The notes under the pieces: model-generated
What the model was told of the DNA's origin: nothing
The model's input: the letters and a program-made list of their open reading frames with translations, nothing else
Database searches by the model: none
Made by a program: the position numbers and the translations under genes
Shown here: positions 46,871 through 58,562 of the stretch, piece after piece
How the letters are laid out: the number at the start of each line of letters is the position of its first letter
Numbering within the stretch: the first letter of the stretch is position 1
Assembly: GCA_033002965.1 (NCBI GenBank)
Contig: JAURVB010003255.1
Coordinates: forward strand, 1 to 64,000
Direction: 5' to 3'
DNA length: 64,000 nt
Origin: Piper betle
Lineage: Eukaryota > Streptophyta > Magnoliopsida > Piperales > Piperaceae

Positions 46871-49794
46871 TGTAACACCCCGTTTTGGCTCACCCATAAC
46901 CGACCCGGAATTGTCACCAGCAACCGAACCGTTCGCTAATGTACTGGTTCGGTTAAGCCGACCCGGATCTGCCCTCGGTGTCTTAAGATGGGGATGCAAC
47001 CATGAGATGCATGAATGAGAATAATTGGGCTCTAATAGAGTCCTACATACATGTGATGATATGCAAGTAAAACAAAACCATTCAACAAGCAAGAAATTTA
47101 AATAAAAATTCATTAATATTTACAGAAAAACGGACAGAAACTCCCCTAAAAGTGCAATAGGGGCCAACCTGTCCACAACAAGGGTATATAAATATTTTAT
47201 CAAAATACGATAAAATATAACAATCTACTATGGCATTGAGTCATTATCTCTTTCGTTTCATCTGAGCCAAGTCTGAACTCTAAGGCTCCCTACTCATTCA
47301 CAATTATCCGCTCATCTCATAAGAAGCAATTTATCAAGACAAAAACATTTTAATTATCATTCACACAGCATTAACACACCATAATTATACATTACACGTG
47401 GAAGGTACATGTGTGCGCGGTTCCGTGCTACTCCTCCGCAGTCCCGACAGCTTTTATCGCTTGCATTCCTCACCTACATATATATAGAAAAACCGTCAGT
47501 AATGAGTGTTACCGGCCTGGAAAATAACTAATATCAATCTGGCACATGAAAGCGAACTCTCCTGTTGAATGAAAACCATATACTTCTTCAAGAACTCTGA
47601 TTAGGGCACATATGGGAGTCGTCGCCCTCGGGTCGACAACGTCCCCCTTTCTTTCTCATTCTCATACCTTAGCCATTTCTCTATCGCTTCTCGCATCCAA
47701 TCTCATTCCTTTTTGCCTTCTACACCTTCCATATTACTCCTGGCCTTGAGCACGAAGGCCGAGCACTCTCAGGCAGTCGCCTTAGTACCCTTTGAAACCA
47801 CAAGTCTAGACATGCGTTGCCTTCTACACCTTCCATATTACTCTTGACCTTGAGCACGAAGGCTGAGCACTCTCAGGCAGTCGCCTTAGTACCCTTTGAA
47901 ACCACAAGTCTAGACATGCATTGCATTGGAGTACCCGTGAACCTCCACACTTCTCTGAGTTTGAGGAACTCAAAAGTGGAGTTGTCAGGATCCCTCGGGA
48001 ATGAAATGGCTCACACACCATTCCAGAGCCCACTATCAACTCACACGTGCCCGCTCGCGTAGCACGGTAGTCGGATTTCCCTCATTCAATCTCTCACTGA
48101 AAATACGAAAACTATACATATATATAGGTCTAGGTTGGGATTTATACAATAGGCCCGAAGGCATCGTGAGCTGGATCTGAAATTCGAAAACAAACTCGAG
48201 GGATCTCATCCTCGATGGTTATTAATCCGGAAAATCATTGGCTAAATGGCCCGAGTTAAGTGGGATCCGATAAAACGCCATTTAACTCGTCCTGTACATG
48301 ATAAATCAAATGCACAATAGAGTAGCGTAAAAATAGAGAACGAGTCCTAAACGGACCTGGTGGAAGCTCCAAGCATATCCTCGTGCCTAGGCAGGGAGCT
48401 GTTACTCCGACCTACACATCGAAACTAAATACTAACACCCGCTCATGATGCAGTCATACATCCTATATCACACATTCACCCATCACGTATCAATCAACAC
48501 ACATCAACCTATATCAATTCTAGCATGTCTACTTAGGCTAGTTTAAATTAGATCATAATCATTGCTTAGTTACCCTAATTAGTTTCTTAACTTCCATTTT
48601 TAACACCACTAAATCAAACATATTTCATATTTTATCCCTAATCAAATCTACATTTATATATATAATTACAACACGCAATTCACCAATCCTAGCATGCAAT
48701 TCTAATAATCAAAACTTTTAAATAATTAAGTTAAAATAAATTATACCTCGTGTGATTCGTGGCTCGAATTCATCACCCTATGGCGTCCAAAGTTTGATAG
48801 GGTTTAATGGGGGGATTCGGCGGAAGATCAGGTGATTTCTGACGAATTTCGGTGAATCCAATTTTCCGGTGACTTCCGGCGGTTTTCCGACGGGGCAATC
48901 GGGGGGCAAGGGTTAGCACCGGCTCAACGAGCTCGTCCCAATGGTGGTGACGGTAAGGGTGGCTGCGGTGGCGATGACCATCGGCGGCGGCGTCAAGTTT
49001 GGTCGAGGCGGTTGTCGTTCTGATCAGGCCCATGGCTGAGCTTCTGACGGCGGTGCTAGGTAAGGGGGAAACGTTGGGGAGGTTAAGGGGGTGGTCCTCG
49101 AGGTCACTCGGTGGCGGCGACGCGGCTCGGACGGCGGCGAATTGACAAGGAGAGCGTCACAGCTTGTGGGGCGATTCTGGCATCGTGGCGGCAAAACAGT
49201 GGTCGAGGCGGCACGACGACGGCATAGCAAGGTAGGGCGGTGATGATCGGCGGCAGTGTGGCGTCGACGACGATGACGAGTACAAGGCGGCGGTAGGGTT
49301 TGGGTAGGGAAGTGTCGGGAAAGGAGGTGAAATACTCCAATGGCAAAATCGTAAATAAGTATTGACTCGATTCTAATTCGAGTCAAAATAATAACTAGTT
49401 CGTAATAAATTTTAAAAAAATCTAGAAAAATATGAAAAAAAATCCCATAAAATAAAACAAACACAACAACATCCAAATGACATGCTCTATAACTAATAAC
49501 CCACCGGAATATAATCCAACGCGTCCTAATGCGTTATTCGGCCTAAAACTATTTCTACGATTAAACATATAAAAAGAAAAAAATACTACATACTTTAATA
49601 TATTCTGATAACTTATTTCTCACCATTTTCTCAACGTTATCATCATATATTCAGGTACACCTGACGCTCATCGCTCATAACTCACGGCTGGCCTCAACTC
49701 AGCACGTGGTTCATGAAACTGACTCGACTCGAACCAACAGTCAAACCGACTAGTTCGGTAACGTAAAACAATGGCTCGAGTCACGGGTTTTACA
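46871..49794 (-). mobile_element. Solo LTR, family D, minus strand (2.92 kb)
   Basis: The left end is TGTAACACCCCGTTTTGGC and the right end TCACGGGTTTTACA; on the minus strand the LTR therefore runs from TGTAAAACCC to GGGTGTTACA. A perfect target duplication CATGC lies at 46866-46870 and 49795-49799. It matches the plus-strand LTR at 14218 over its first 500 bases and in the block GACGAGTTAAATGGCG-type (48275-48300). An internal 110-base direct duplication (GCCTTCTACACCTTCCATAT at 47716 and 47819) is present. Frames at 48773-49476 lie in its GC-rich middle and are not genes. Confidence 0.9.
47716..47925 (-). repeat. Tandem duplication of about 103 bp inside LTR-D
   Basis: GCCTTCTACACCTTCCATAT, ACTCTCAGGCAGTCGCCTTA and AAGTCTAGACATGC occur at 47716-47818 and again at 47819-47921 with only a few differences, so the duplication is younger than the LTR itself. 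Confidence 0.85.
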
Positions 49795-50295
49795 CATGCA
49801 CTTACATGGTAGCCGCATGGAGGCAGTGGAGCTGAGGCGGTGCATCAATTCCCTTCCCTTCCCCTCTTTAATAACGTTTTATTATTTTATTAAATTACTA
49901 ATGGGTTATCTGTGGCTGAAACTGTGACTATAAACAGTTTTTTTCTATTTATAAAGAAAATTTGGAGTATGTCATGGTTTTTCTACGACAATAACTGTGA
50001 CAATTTTTGTTAAATATTATATAAAATTTATAAATATTTGACCCAACTTTATTTCACGAAAATTATCCGATAAGTATTTTTTGTTTTACAAAAACAAAAT
50101 TTGTTAAATTTGCAACGGAGTTGTTACAAAAATTATGTGTCATAATTTAAACACAATTGTTTGTCACAAAATTTCAGTGACTAAATATATTGTCGTGATA
50201 TTATTGACAAATATTTGTGACAGTAATTCCGTGGCAAAGTAAGTGAAAAGCTTGTCACAATTTTCGTCATGGCAATAGGCCGTTTTCCACGAGTG

Positions 50296-50765
50296 ATTTA
50301 CTTCTTATTAATTTTCAGACAAAATTAACACAAAGGTTAAAGGTGAAAATAAATTATCATTTTATTGAACACCTACAAACCTATATTTTACGAAAAGTTA
50401 AAACAAAAACCAAATGCGAGAAAAACAAAAAAACATCACCAACACCCCCTTACTTAGATCCATTTTTCCTAAACATCCCTTACAAACTCCAATCAAAACA
50501 CAGGCACAATATAATATATAATTTACTTTGACAAAGCACACCCTAGATCTGAAAATCCCAAAAGTATAGTCATGCGATCCAAATTGAACGCCCACATTAT
50601 TAATTTAAATGCACCATTTATCAACCAAAATCATAATAGTGAATCATGCAAAAAACATATGAAGGGAATATTTCAGATCTTATTTATGAAGAACGGTGAT
50701 TGCATAGTATGCTCTTTATTCTTTTTCTTTCTTTTTTCCTTTCTAGGTGTAATCTTTTGACTTGA
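50296..50765. other. Unassigned flank right of the CACTA-type element
   Basis: No repeat partner or domain found. AT-rich, with short frames on both strands (50343-50531, 50398-50595, 50572-50760) that show no known pattern. With 45171-45649 it would have been continuous before the CACTA-type insertion. Confidence 0.4.
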
Positions 50766-51253
50766 GATCATAACTAATGGTCCAAAGTTATCTCTTTAAA
50801 AATAATTAACCAAAATTAAAGATTTATAATCTATTTCTACTAATAAACCAAAATTTACACCATTAGGTATTATACGTGAGACTAATTTTAAGGGTCTTAT
50901 CTACTTAACTTAAAAATTATCATCATCAAAATTCCTATACTTGGCCTATAACTAATAGCCTAGCCCACTCCCAATCTAACACACTATCCAATACATAACT
51001 AGGTTGGCACTATTATCATCACAGTAATTATCTCAGGCTAATTAGTGCATACAGATGGCTCTAGTCATCTTTTAAAAAATAGTTAACCAAAATTTACCAT
51101 CTATGGACCATTCTTACTAATAAATCAAATTTTATCCCATTGGGTATTGGATATTGGACTAACTTTTAAAGGTCTTACAATATACCCACATTAAGAAATT
51201 CCAATATATGAATGTTTACACTCAACCTATGGCTAACATGTGTATGCAATACC
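50766..51253 (-). mobile_element. Tandem TRIM-like element (LTR-interior-LTR-partial interior)
   Basis: Read on the minus strand: a partial interior ending GGAATTTCTTAATGTGGGTA (51172-51200); LTR starting TGTAAGACCTTTAAAAG at 51177 and containing ACCCAATGGGATAAAATTTG and GAATGGTCCATAGATGG, ending near 51027; a 120-base interior with GTGGGCTAGGCTATTAG and GGAATTTTGATGATGATAAT; then a second LTR, AAGACCCTTAAAATTAGTC with ACCTAATGGTGTAAATTTTG, ending near 50766. The two LTRs of about 145 bases differ substantially. The primer site is too decayed to read. It belongs to the same type as 6500-6860. Confidence 0.65.
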
Positions 51254-51958
51254 TATAACACCCCAACTTTGATTCATTTAAAAACTGAATTAGAAATGTT
51301 ATGATTGAGTCAAGCAATGTCTAAAGTTGCTAATATATAAGATTTGATCAATAATATAGATTGAAGCTAACCCTCTTGGTGTCTAAAAAATGGAAGACAA
51401 TACTAAATACACGTTAAATATAAAAAAGTATGAAGGAAGATAACCTGCGGTAAGCTCAAGTGTGTGTACATTTATCTTGCTTCCACCAAAGCCATCTCAG
51501 GACACAAGACCTACATATAAAATATGAAAATCATGAGTAACGGATAGCATTGGTCTATGCCATTTGTCTAGATAACTAAATATTAAACTGGAAAATGAGT
51601 GATAATTTATTTACAAGAAACACATTACATACTTCTGAACTCTATATAAGGGCATCTACTAAGGAACCATCTATTTATAGACTAGATAACATCCTGAACT
51701 AACTGGTATTATGTCTCTCTCATCATTTTTCATTTTCTTAGCCCTGAGCATGAAGGCCAGGTACTCTCAGGTAATCGCCTTCAATACCCTTCCAACCATC
51801 ATGTAAGTGTACATGCATTGTACTAAATAGTACATGCGAGACCTCCACGCTTCTCTCACGTGTGAGGAAACTCAAAATGTGGAGTTGCTAGAGTCCCTCA
51901 GAAATAAACAACCCTCTCACTAATCGAGAGCTGGTAACGCCTGAGTCGGTTTTCACCA
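51254..51958 (-). mobile_element. Inverted LTR fragment, D/E group
   Basis: It starts TATAACACCCCAACTTTGAT (complement of GGGTGTTA-TA, CA decayed), with GAGTCAAGCAATGTCTAAAG as in the inverted E LTR at 16270, then the CACGAAGGCC-like and ACTCTCAGGTAATCGCCTTC words shared with LTR-D (47750-47790), and CTCAAAATGTGGAGTTGC as at 47970. It stops where the plus-strand LTR-E starts at 51959, so the two LTRs stand in opposite orientation end to end. Confidence 0.65.
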
Positions 51959-54325
51959 TGTAAAACCCCAGTTTCAGTTTTAGGGTTTTACCCGATTTTA
52001 GCTTTGTCCAGTTCAAGCAGCTCTTTGATTCGGTTCAAGCGAACTTGATCCAGAATAATTTTAAGAATATGAGTATGGGACTTAAATAGCCACATGAGCA
52101 TGGCATGAAGGCTGCAGCATGTTTGACATGCATAGTATAGTTTCAGCATATGATACTGTAGAGCATGAGTTGAGAGTGTATACATGAGGTATACATAAGA
52201 TTTTTATGAGTTAACCAGATTTTAGGCTTGAATCTAGGTTGTTGTAGTGTTTAGCATCCGTTTGGGATTTTGAGGTATTTCATTTGCATTTTTCATTGGA
52301 ATTTTGGATTACTCGAGTGTGCAATGTTAGCCCATCTTGATTGCATTTAGGGTTTTGAGGGTCATTTACCCTTCTTGCCTTCGATCTTGCCTATAGAGTC
52401 AATTTTAGGACTCAAGTCAGTTTCGACCTCAGATGGTCTCGATTTGAGCTTTTCATCCAGATGTATATAGCTATATTCATAGGTGGGTCCCACTAGGACA
52501 TGAGTTGTCGAACATCTAGATTATGCTCCGTGGCAAGATCTTGGCCGCGCACTCAACCCTAGCATCACCCATCGATTTATAGAAGTTTTCTCCTGTTTTT
52601 AGTGTTTTCCACCTTTACCGCCGCTGCCACTTTGGCTTGCCGCTGATGAGACCCTGGACCTCCTTCGGCCACCCATTTGGTACGGCCGTGACAGCCTAGC
52701 AGCCGGCTTTCCATTTGTACCACTTATGACCACCCGCACCACTGCAGTTGCCATTGGCGACCATGTTTTTTTATCACTATTCATCACCGCCGCACCACAT
52801 ATCGGGCCATTTTCCGGCGATGGTCAGCCGCCTCCGGCCGATCCGACCACCCACATAGCTCCCCCTCACTGAGATCTATATTTTGAGACAACCCCCGATC
52901 CAGCCGCGATCGCCGCACAGCGACATTGCTGAATCCCGCAACGACAGTGCCCTCTTTTGGCTAGTCAGTGGCCAGACTCCTCCGATTGTCACCACCAGCA
53001 CCTCCGCCATGACGCACCTTTCAATCCTAACCGGCAACAAATCTAGCCGCCGCACCGCTAGTGTTCTCTAGTGATGCAGACCGCCACCCCCTTGTTCTGC
53101 CCGTTTACATGCTTGGTCGTGCCTGTGTCCGCCTGGCTATGTCCGAATCCACCTAACCGCGTCGAGTTCATGTCCAGTTCATCTTTGTCTAGTAAACCCA
53201 ACCTAGTTTTCCAGTTACCCAAACTAAGTTGGTTCAGTTCGGTTTGGTCTTGTTCAACTTGGTTCGATCCGGTTCAGCCTGTTTTCGACTGTTTCTCGAT
53301 TGTTTTCAGTAATTCGAGAACTTCTATATTAGTTTAGATGCATATTCACATGATTTAGCATGATTGGATGTTATGATAATTTTTCTTTATTTATTGTTTA
53401 TTTTATTTATTTATTTATTTATATATTTGTTTATTTATATGATAACTAACACAAGTATATATTGATATTTACTTGTGTTTACTTGTATATTTATATTGTA
53501 TAATTAGGTTATTATTTTATGATTAGAGTATTATTTATGTTTATGTATTTATTGTTTATCTAATTACCTATGATTGCATTTATTTATTTATTTATTATTT
53601 ACTTTTATTATGTCTAGATTTGTGTGCCACATGTTTAGTTATAGGTTTGTTAGGATTGTTTTCTTTGTTGTGATGTATTTATGGTATGAACACACACCAC
53701 GAGCATGCATCATATAAAGATGTTGGTATTTTACTTAGTAGTGGGTTCTAATGTAGGTTACGGAGTCCGAGCTCGTCGTAGATGTGTAGATACACTTGGA
53801 ACTTGGACACCAATTCCGTAGGACTTTCCCTCTCTGCTTGACTTCTTGCATGTCGAGTTTAATCGTGTTTTATACATAGGACGGCATCGGCGGCATTTTA
53901 TTGCATCCCTCTAATGTCGGGCTATTTACTCAGTATGAGCATTGTTGAAGTTTCAAAAGTTTTTGTGGGTAATGGAATACCTATTTGCCAGTTTGAATTA
54001 GTGATTTTTTGAACCAATAACATTCGCTACTGACGTTTTTCATCTAATATATGTAGGTTTTGCAAATCCTAAGTAGACTTTGGTGGGAGGAAAGATAAAC
54101 ACTACACACACTTGTGCTCAACGCAATTATTTACTTTATTGTTTTTTATTTATATTCATGTGTTCGATGCATATTTAACAATGTCGTCTATTCTCATGAC
54201 ACTAAGAAGGTTGTTCGATCTATTTCACCAATTGAGTCGTACCGACCAATAACTTTAAACATGATTTGACTTGATCGTAACATTTCTGATTCAGTTCTTA
54301 AGTGGACCAAAATTGGGGTTTTACA
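51959..54325 (+). mobile_element. 5' LTR, family E (2.37 kb)
   Basis: It starts TGTAAAACCCCAGTTTC and ends AATTGGGGTTTTACA, immediately followed by a primer site. The middle is GC-rich with CCGCC/CCACC words (52610-53120), then T-rich with ATTTATTT repeats (53385-53600), then GGACTTTCCCTCTCTGC and TTTTATACATAGGACGGCAT (53860), and the module CATTCGCTACTGACG to ATATATGTAGGTTTTGC (54015-54066). The last 130 bases, TCGTACCGACCAATAACTTT, GATTTGACTTGATCGTAAC, mirror the inverted E copies at 16229 and 24922. Frames at 52883-53337 lie in the GC-rich part. Confidence 0.8.
53385..53605 (+). repeat. ATTT/TTTA simple repeat tract in LTR-E
   Basis: Runs of TTTA tetranucleotides (TTTATTTATTTATTTATTTA near 53400 and again near 53578) separated by AT-rich sequence. 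Confidence 0.8.
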
Positions 54326-54328
54326 AGC

Positions 54329-54341
54329 TGGTATCAGAGCC
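54329..54341 (+). other. Primer binding site of the family-E element
   Basis: TGGTATCAGAGCC begins 3 bases after the LTR end at 54325, the initiator-Met type. Confidence 0.9.
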
Positions 54342-55420
54342 ATGTCTTGGTAAATTGAAATGGAAGACTTTTATTTTGAGACAAGTGTGCGAAGCTGTCC
54401 TTAGCCAATCCGACATGTATTTCTTTTTGTATTTTCTTAGTATTTCAGATTTTACTCAGTCAGACCTGAGCAATACATGCTACAATAATAGAAATTTTTA
54501 GATGGACATGAGATCAAGATTTTAGTAGATGCCAGCATTGATCTTACTAGTATGTCATGATAAGGTTAGAGGCACATCTTTCTTTTTACCATTCGAGAGA
54601 TTTAGACGATTTATGAGTGGCCACATGCTTAGTTATTTAAGGTTGAGTTATATGGTGACTGGAAATACCTAGAACTTTGGCAACAACATTGTAATACTTG
54701 CCCGCCTTCCGCATGTCACTAGATTAGTCTTTCTTTAGGTCATAGTCCTCATTTTGGACAGAGTCATTAAAGATGACACCAGTAGGGAGCTCGTAGTATG
54801 GAGATACTCAGATAGTTTTGTTGCATATGAGCATGGACCATCGAGTGCTTTAAACAGATCCATTAGGCATAGTCTGAGGTCTACAGTAGGGAACATAGAC
54901 CATCAAATAGATCCTTGTGGATGAAGGATGTGGTTATGACAGTAGAGCCATTGAGGTACTTGGAGCACACATGAAAGTTTGGACAGATGACTTGAGATGG
55001 ACCAGTTCAATGAGATAACAGTGGATGAGGGTGAGTAGCCAGGTAGATCTACAATCCCATGGACACTTCACCACCTCCCCTTCTTCCTCTGGTGTATGTC
55101 TATCTTAACAGTATCATTGGCTACTCTTCAACAGATAGAGGCATGAACACATTCACAATGAGCGAGATTACCTTTGACCGCAGATTTAGATGGTTGACCG
55201 GATGTCACTCGATCTATTAAGGCCAGATCAGTGATAGCTATTAAGAACCAATCATTGTTTATAGGAGCAATCACCCTAGATTTCAAGAGATATGTGTAAG
55301 CTCAGCATTAGATCACCATTGTATGTGTCACCACTATGATCCAAACACCATCTATATCAGGCACATATGGGTGGATATCCTAAGTCAAGTTGTAGCAATT
55401 ACCTTGGTTGAGACAAACAC
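54342..55420 (+). mobile_element. 5' interior of family-E element, non-coding, cut by LTR-B
   Basis: No gag or pol words in any frame. 54770-55420 matches the minus strand of 21830-22249 (GACACCAGTAGGGAGCTCG, AGTATGGAGATACTCAG, CATCGAGTGCTTTAAACAG, ATCCTTGTGGATGAAGG), so both belong to one family with a conserved, apparently non-coding interior. The match runs up to 55420, where the family-B element is inserted; its remainder would lie beyond the window. Confidence 0.65.
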
Positions 55421-55593
55421 TGTAAAGACCATGGAAATTTTTTTTTTTTACATTTAATATATTTGACTTGGTCCAGAAAGGACAGAACATGTTATATTCT
55501 TCACCCGGTTAATTATTATATTTTATTATTTACCCGGTTACCCGGTTAAGTGAAATACGGGTGTTTTTACATACCCTAGCCGTCATTTTCATT

Positions 55594-55602
55594 TTTATAA
55601 AT
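55594..55602 (+). promoter_or_regulatory. TATA-like box of LTR-B
   Basis: TTTATAAATTTTGAAAGAG, followed by AGGGCGTCATTTTTCACG; the same place in LTR-A has TATAAAAG followed by GGAGGGCGTCATC. The 3' LTR has the identical TTTATAAAT near 61217. Confidence 0.5.
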
Positions 55603-57589
55603 TTTGAAAGAGGGCGTCATTTTTCACGTACGGGTATAGGGGTGTCTTCCTCACCTTAGCCGCCGAGTTCTCCTCTTCCTTACCAATGTTTCTTCCTTGC
55701 TTGGGTATCTTTCCAATCTCCTTATTCTTCATTTTATTGCATTCATATGTCTTTTTAATTAATAATAAGCTTGATAAACATGAGAATTAAAGTCTGAAAT
55801 CAACAATAACAACTAAAACTAAACTGGAAAATGGAATTTTGCCATGGCTGAAGGGTCTGAAGTTGGGCAATGTTAGGCGACTGTAAACAAAGATTTCAAG
55901 GCAGCCCTCACACCCCTGACGTGGCTGCTGGGTCAAAGGGTGGTGTCGCCTTGTCCATGGGTTCCGATGGGTGGTGGAATTTCAATGGTTATGGGTGGAG
56001 TTGTAGTGTGCGATGCTGTAGGAGATTCCAGACGTCCAAGCCAGTTTGCTGGCCAAAGACTCACACCATGCATGCTCACAGCGCTTGGCCTTGACGTTGG
56101 GTTGTCGTGCAGGGAGAAGGGAAGTGTTCCCGGTGGTGCTGCTGGCAGGACGAAGTGCACCTTGCAGTCCTGGCGGTACTGCTGGCCAGGAGTCACTCAC
56201 CTTGGTGCAGAACGAAGTTTGACGTGGATAGTTGTTGTAAAGCACAAGCTTTATGCTTCCAATTGGATTGGTAGGGAAGGGAGTGAAGGGCGTTGTTTGG
56301 TTTTAGGTTGAAGAGGAAGATATCAGGCCTGGTTTGGTGTAGGACGTCGCCTTGGATAGCTACTGTAAATCATGGACGTTAGGCTTCATCTCTGCCTATT
56401 TTTATGTTGTTGTTGATGCCTTGTTGGGATGTTTATATGGTTGTTCAATTGGGTTGTTGGGGAATTGAAGAATGACGTGACTAGTGGTAGTGCCAAGGTC
56501 TAGTCAGGTGCAAAGAAGAAGGTAGGAGAAGAGAAGATGGCCTTGAGGAAGAAGAAGAACAAGATGGCAGTTTTGTAAATATGGGTTGACTTGATACCGA
56601 CTCGAGTTAAAAATAAAATTAACATGTAATAAATCATTAAAAATAATTATTCTAATGGGTTATGGGTTAAAGATAATAAACTAAGTAATTATTGGAGGAA
56701 ATCGACATGGACATAAGTACTAAAAATACGGTAATGATAAACGGTCGCTAGTTATTCAGCACACAACAAGCAATTAAATTAAATCAAACAGTGATAAGTA
56801 ATTAATAAAATAAAGATTTTACCTTTGCCATATTAAATTTAATATTAGGTAAATAAAGTGATTATTTTAATAACGAGTCAGTAATATAGTAAATTGGTTA
56901 TTAAACTAAAGTCAAGTAGCAATAACTAGAGTCGAACCTAAATAGCATAATCAAAATAAATAAAGTTCGAAATTTTATTGAGTTGAATAATATAAAATAA
57001 TTGTATTAATAATATTTTTAAATTAGAATAACACAAATTATTATAAATAATTTAATCGTACAAGTTATTTAACTAAATTGCTATGAATAAGGATAGCAAT
57101 TAAAGATTTAAAACTGTAAACTAAATTATCACGATTGTGGTTAAGTAATTATCGTCTTAAACGGAAAATATACTAATAATAGTAATTAGATATTTGTTTA
57201 TAAGCTGATAATTATTTTATTATTTGTTAAGTGTTAATTATGATCTAGATAAATAATGTAAAGTAGGATTTAAATGATTATATCACATGGACAGTTTAAT
57301 ATTTAACATTGTTGAAATGTAATAGTGATATATATATTAGACATTTAGTCACATGCATTTCTACTCAAATAAAATTATACTTATGTATAATTTTATATTC
57401 TCGTTTGGATTAGGAGCATTGGTCGGAGCTGCAAGTTCAAAATATCCCGGTTTGTATGATTATTTAAAATGTTGTACTTTCCCTTGTTAGCAACCCTGGT
57501 TGACCAGAGCCCAGATTCAACTACCATGCGTTATAATGCAATCGAGGTTAAGGAATTGACTCAGTCCAACATGGGGCTGCACCTTCAAA

Positions 57590-57775
57590 ATGTTGTGTGT
57601 CCGTATAATTATTTCAAATGTTGTATTGTTTATATAATTATTTGAAATATTGTCTTGCCCGTATAATTATTTGAAATGTTATATTTTCCTAAACTGGTAT
57701 AATTATATAAAATGTTGTATTTCCCCAAACTCGTATAACTATATGAAATGTTGTATTTTCCCAAACCGGTAGCCT
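57590..57775 (+). repeat. Tandem array of GTATAATTATTTGAAATGTT units in LTR-B
   Basis: Five copies of a 31-45 base unit CCGTATAATTATTTGAAATG followed by TTGTATTTTCC(CAAACTG). The 3' LTR has the array at 63230-63360. The first copy of the unit lies apart near 57450. Confidence 0.75.
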
Positions 57776-57789
57776 TGTCGGCACTAATC

Positions 57790-58455
57790 TCAGAATGAGG
57801 AGACCATGACTAATCTCAAACTGAATTGGGAGACCACCTAAGCTCGGAATGAACTAGAAGACCATGACTAATCTCAAAATGAATTTGGAGACTACCTAAT
57901 CTCAGAATGAGCTGAGAGAAAATTCTATTTTGAGAATGAACTGGGAGACCATGACTAATCTCAATATGAATTGGGAGACCACCTAATCTCAGAATAAGCT
58001 GGGAGACAATTTGTAATCTTAGAATGAGCTAGGAGACCATGACTAATTTCAAAATGAATTTTGAGACCACCTAATCTCAGAATGAGCTGGGAGACATTTT
58101 CTAATCTCAGAATGAACTGGGAGACCATGACTAATCTCAAAATGAATTGGGAGACCACCTAATCTCAGAATGAGCTAGGAGACAATTTTTAATCTCGGAA
58201 TGAACTAGGAGACCATGATTAATCTCAAAATGAATTGGGAGACCACCTAATCTCAAAATGAGCTGGGGGACAATTTATAATCTCAGAATGAATTGGGAGA
58301 CCATGGCTAATCTTGAAATGAACTGGGAGACCACCTAATCTCAGAATGAGCTGGGAGACGATTTCTAATCTCAGAATGAGTTGGGAGATGACTTTTACTA
58401 ATCTCAGAATGACCTGAGAAACAAATTACTAATCTCAAAATGACCTGAGAGATAA
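57790..58455 (+). repeat. Tandem array of TAATCTCAGAATGAGCTGGG units in 5' LTR-B
   Basis: About 22 units of 28-32 bases in three rotating forms: ending GAGACCATGAC, ending GAGACCACC, and ending GAGACAATTTC, giving a higher-order period near 88 bases. It sits directly before the conserved 3' block. The minus-strand frame 57961-58158 encodes a repeated peptide only because of the array. Confidence 0.85.
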
Positions 58456-58562
58456 TTACTAAAGACTTGTGTAATAATAATAATAATAACGAGTGAAATG
58501 ATAATAGGGAATATATTGACTTGTTTCATTTAATTATGCGGCTTAGTGGTTTTATCACTAAC

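Larger units (their letters stand above)
45650..50295. mobile_element. CACTA-type (CMC) DNA transposon, non-autonomous, split by a solo LTR
   Basis: The left end reads CACTAATAAAAAAATAATC and the right end, on the opposite strand, CACTCGTGGAAAACGGCC; both begin CACT and are flanked by a 3-bp duplication ATT (45647-45649 and 50296-50298), as expected for CACTA elements. Sub-terminal words such as ATGTCACAAAAATTTCCGTG and GTGGCAA on the left, and GTGACAAATATTTGT-like and TTGCCACGGAATTACTGTC on the right, give the repeated TTTGTGACA boxes typical of transposase binding regions in this superfamily. Without the inserted LTR (46871-49794) and its duplication, the element is about 1.7 kb and has no transposase frame. 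Its direction cannot be fixed. Confidence 0.75.

Noticed and set aside
49024..49476. 150-codon minus-strand frame as a gene
   Set aside because: It lies wholly within the solo LTR-D in its GC-rich part; the related LTR at 14218 does not preserve the frame.
55940..56311. 123-codon frame duplicated at 61550-61948 as a conserved gene
   Set aside because: Both copies are at the same position in the two LTRs of one element, so their similarity follows from LTR identity. No domain is recognisable.
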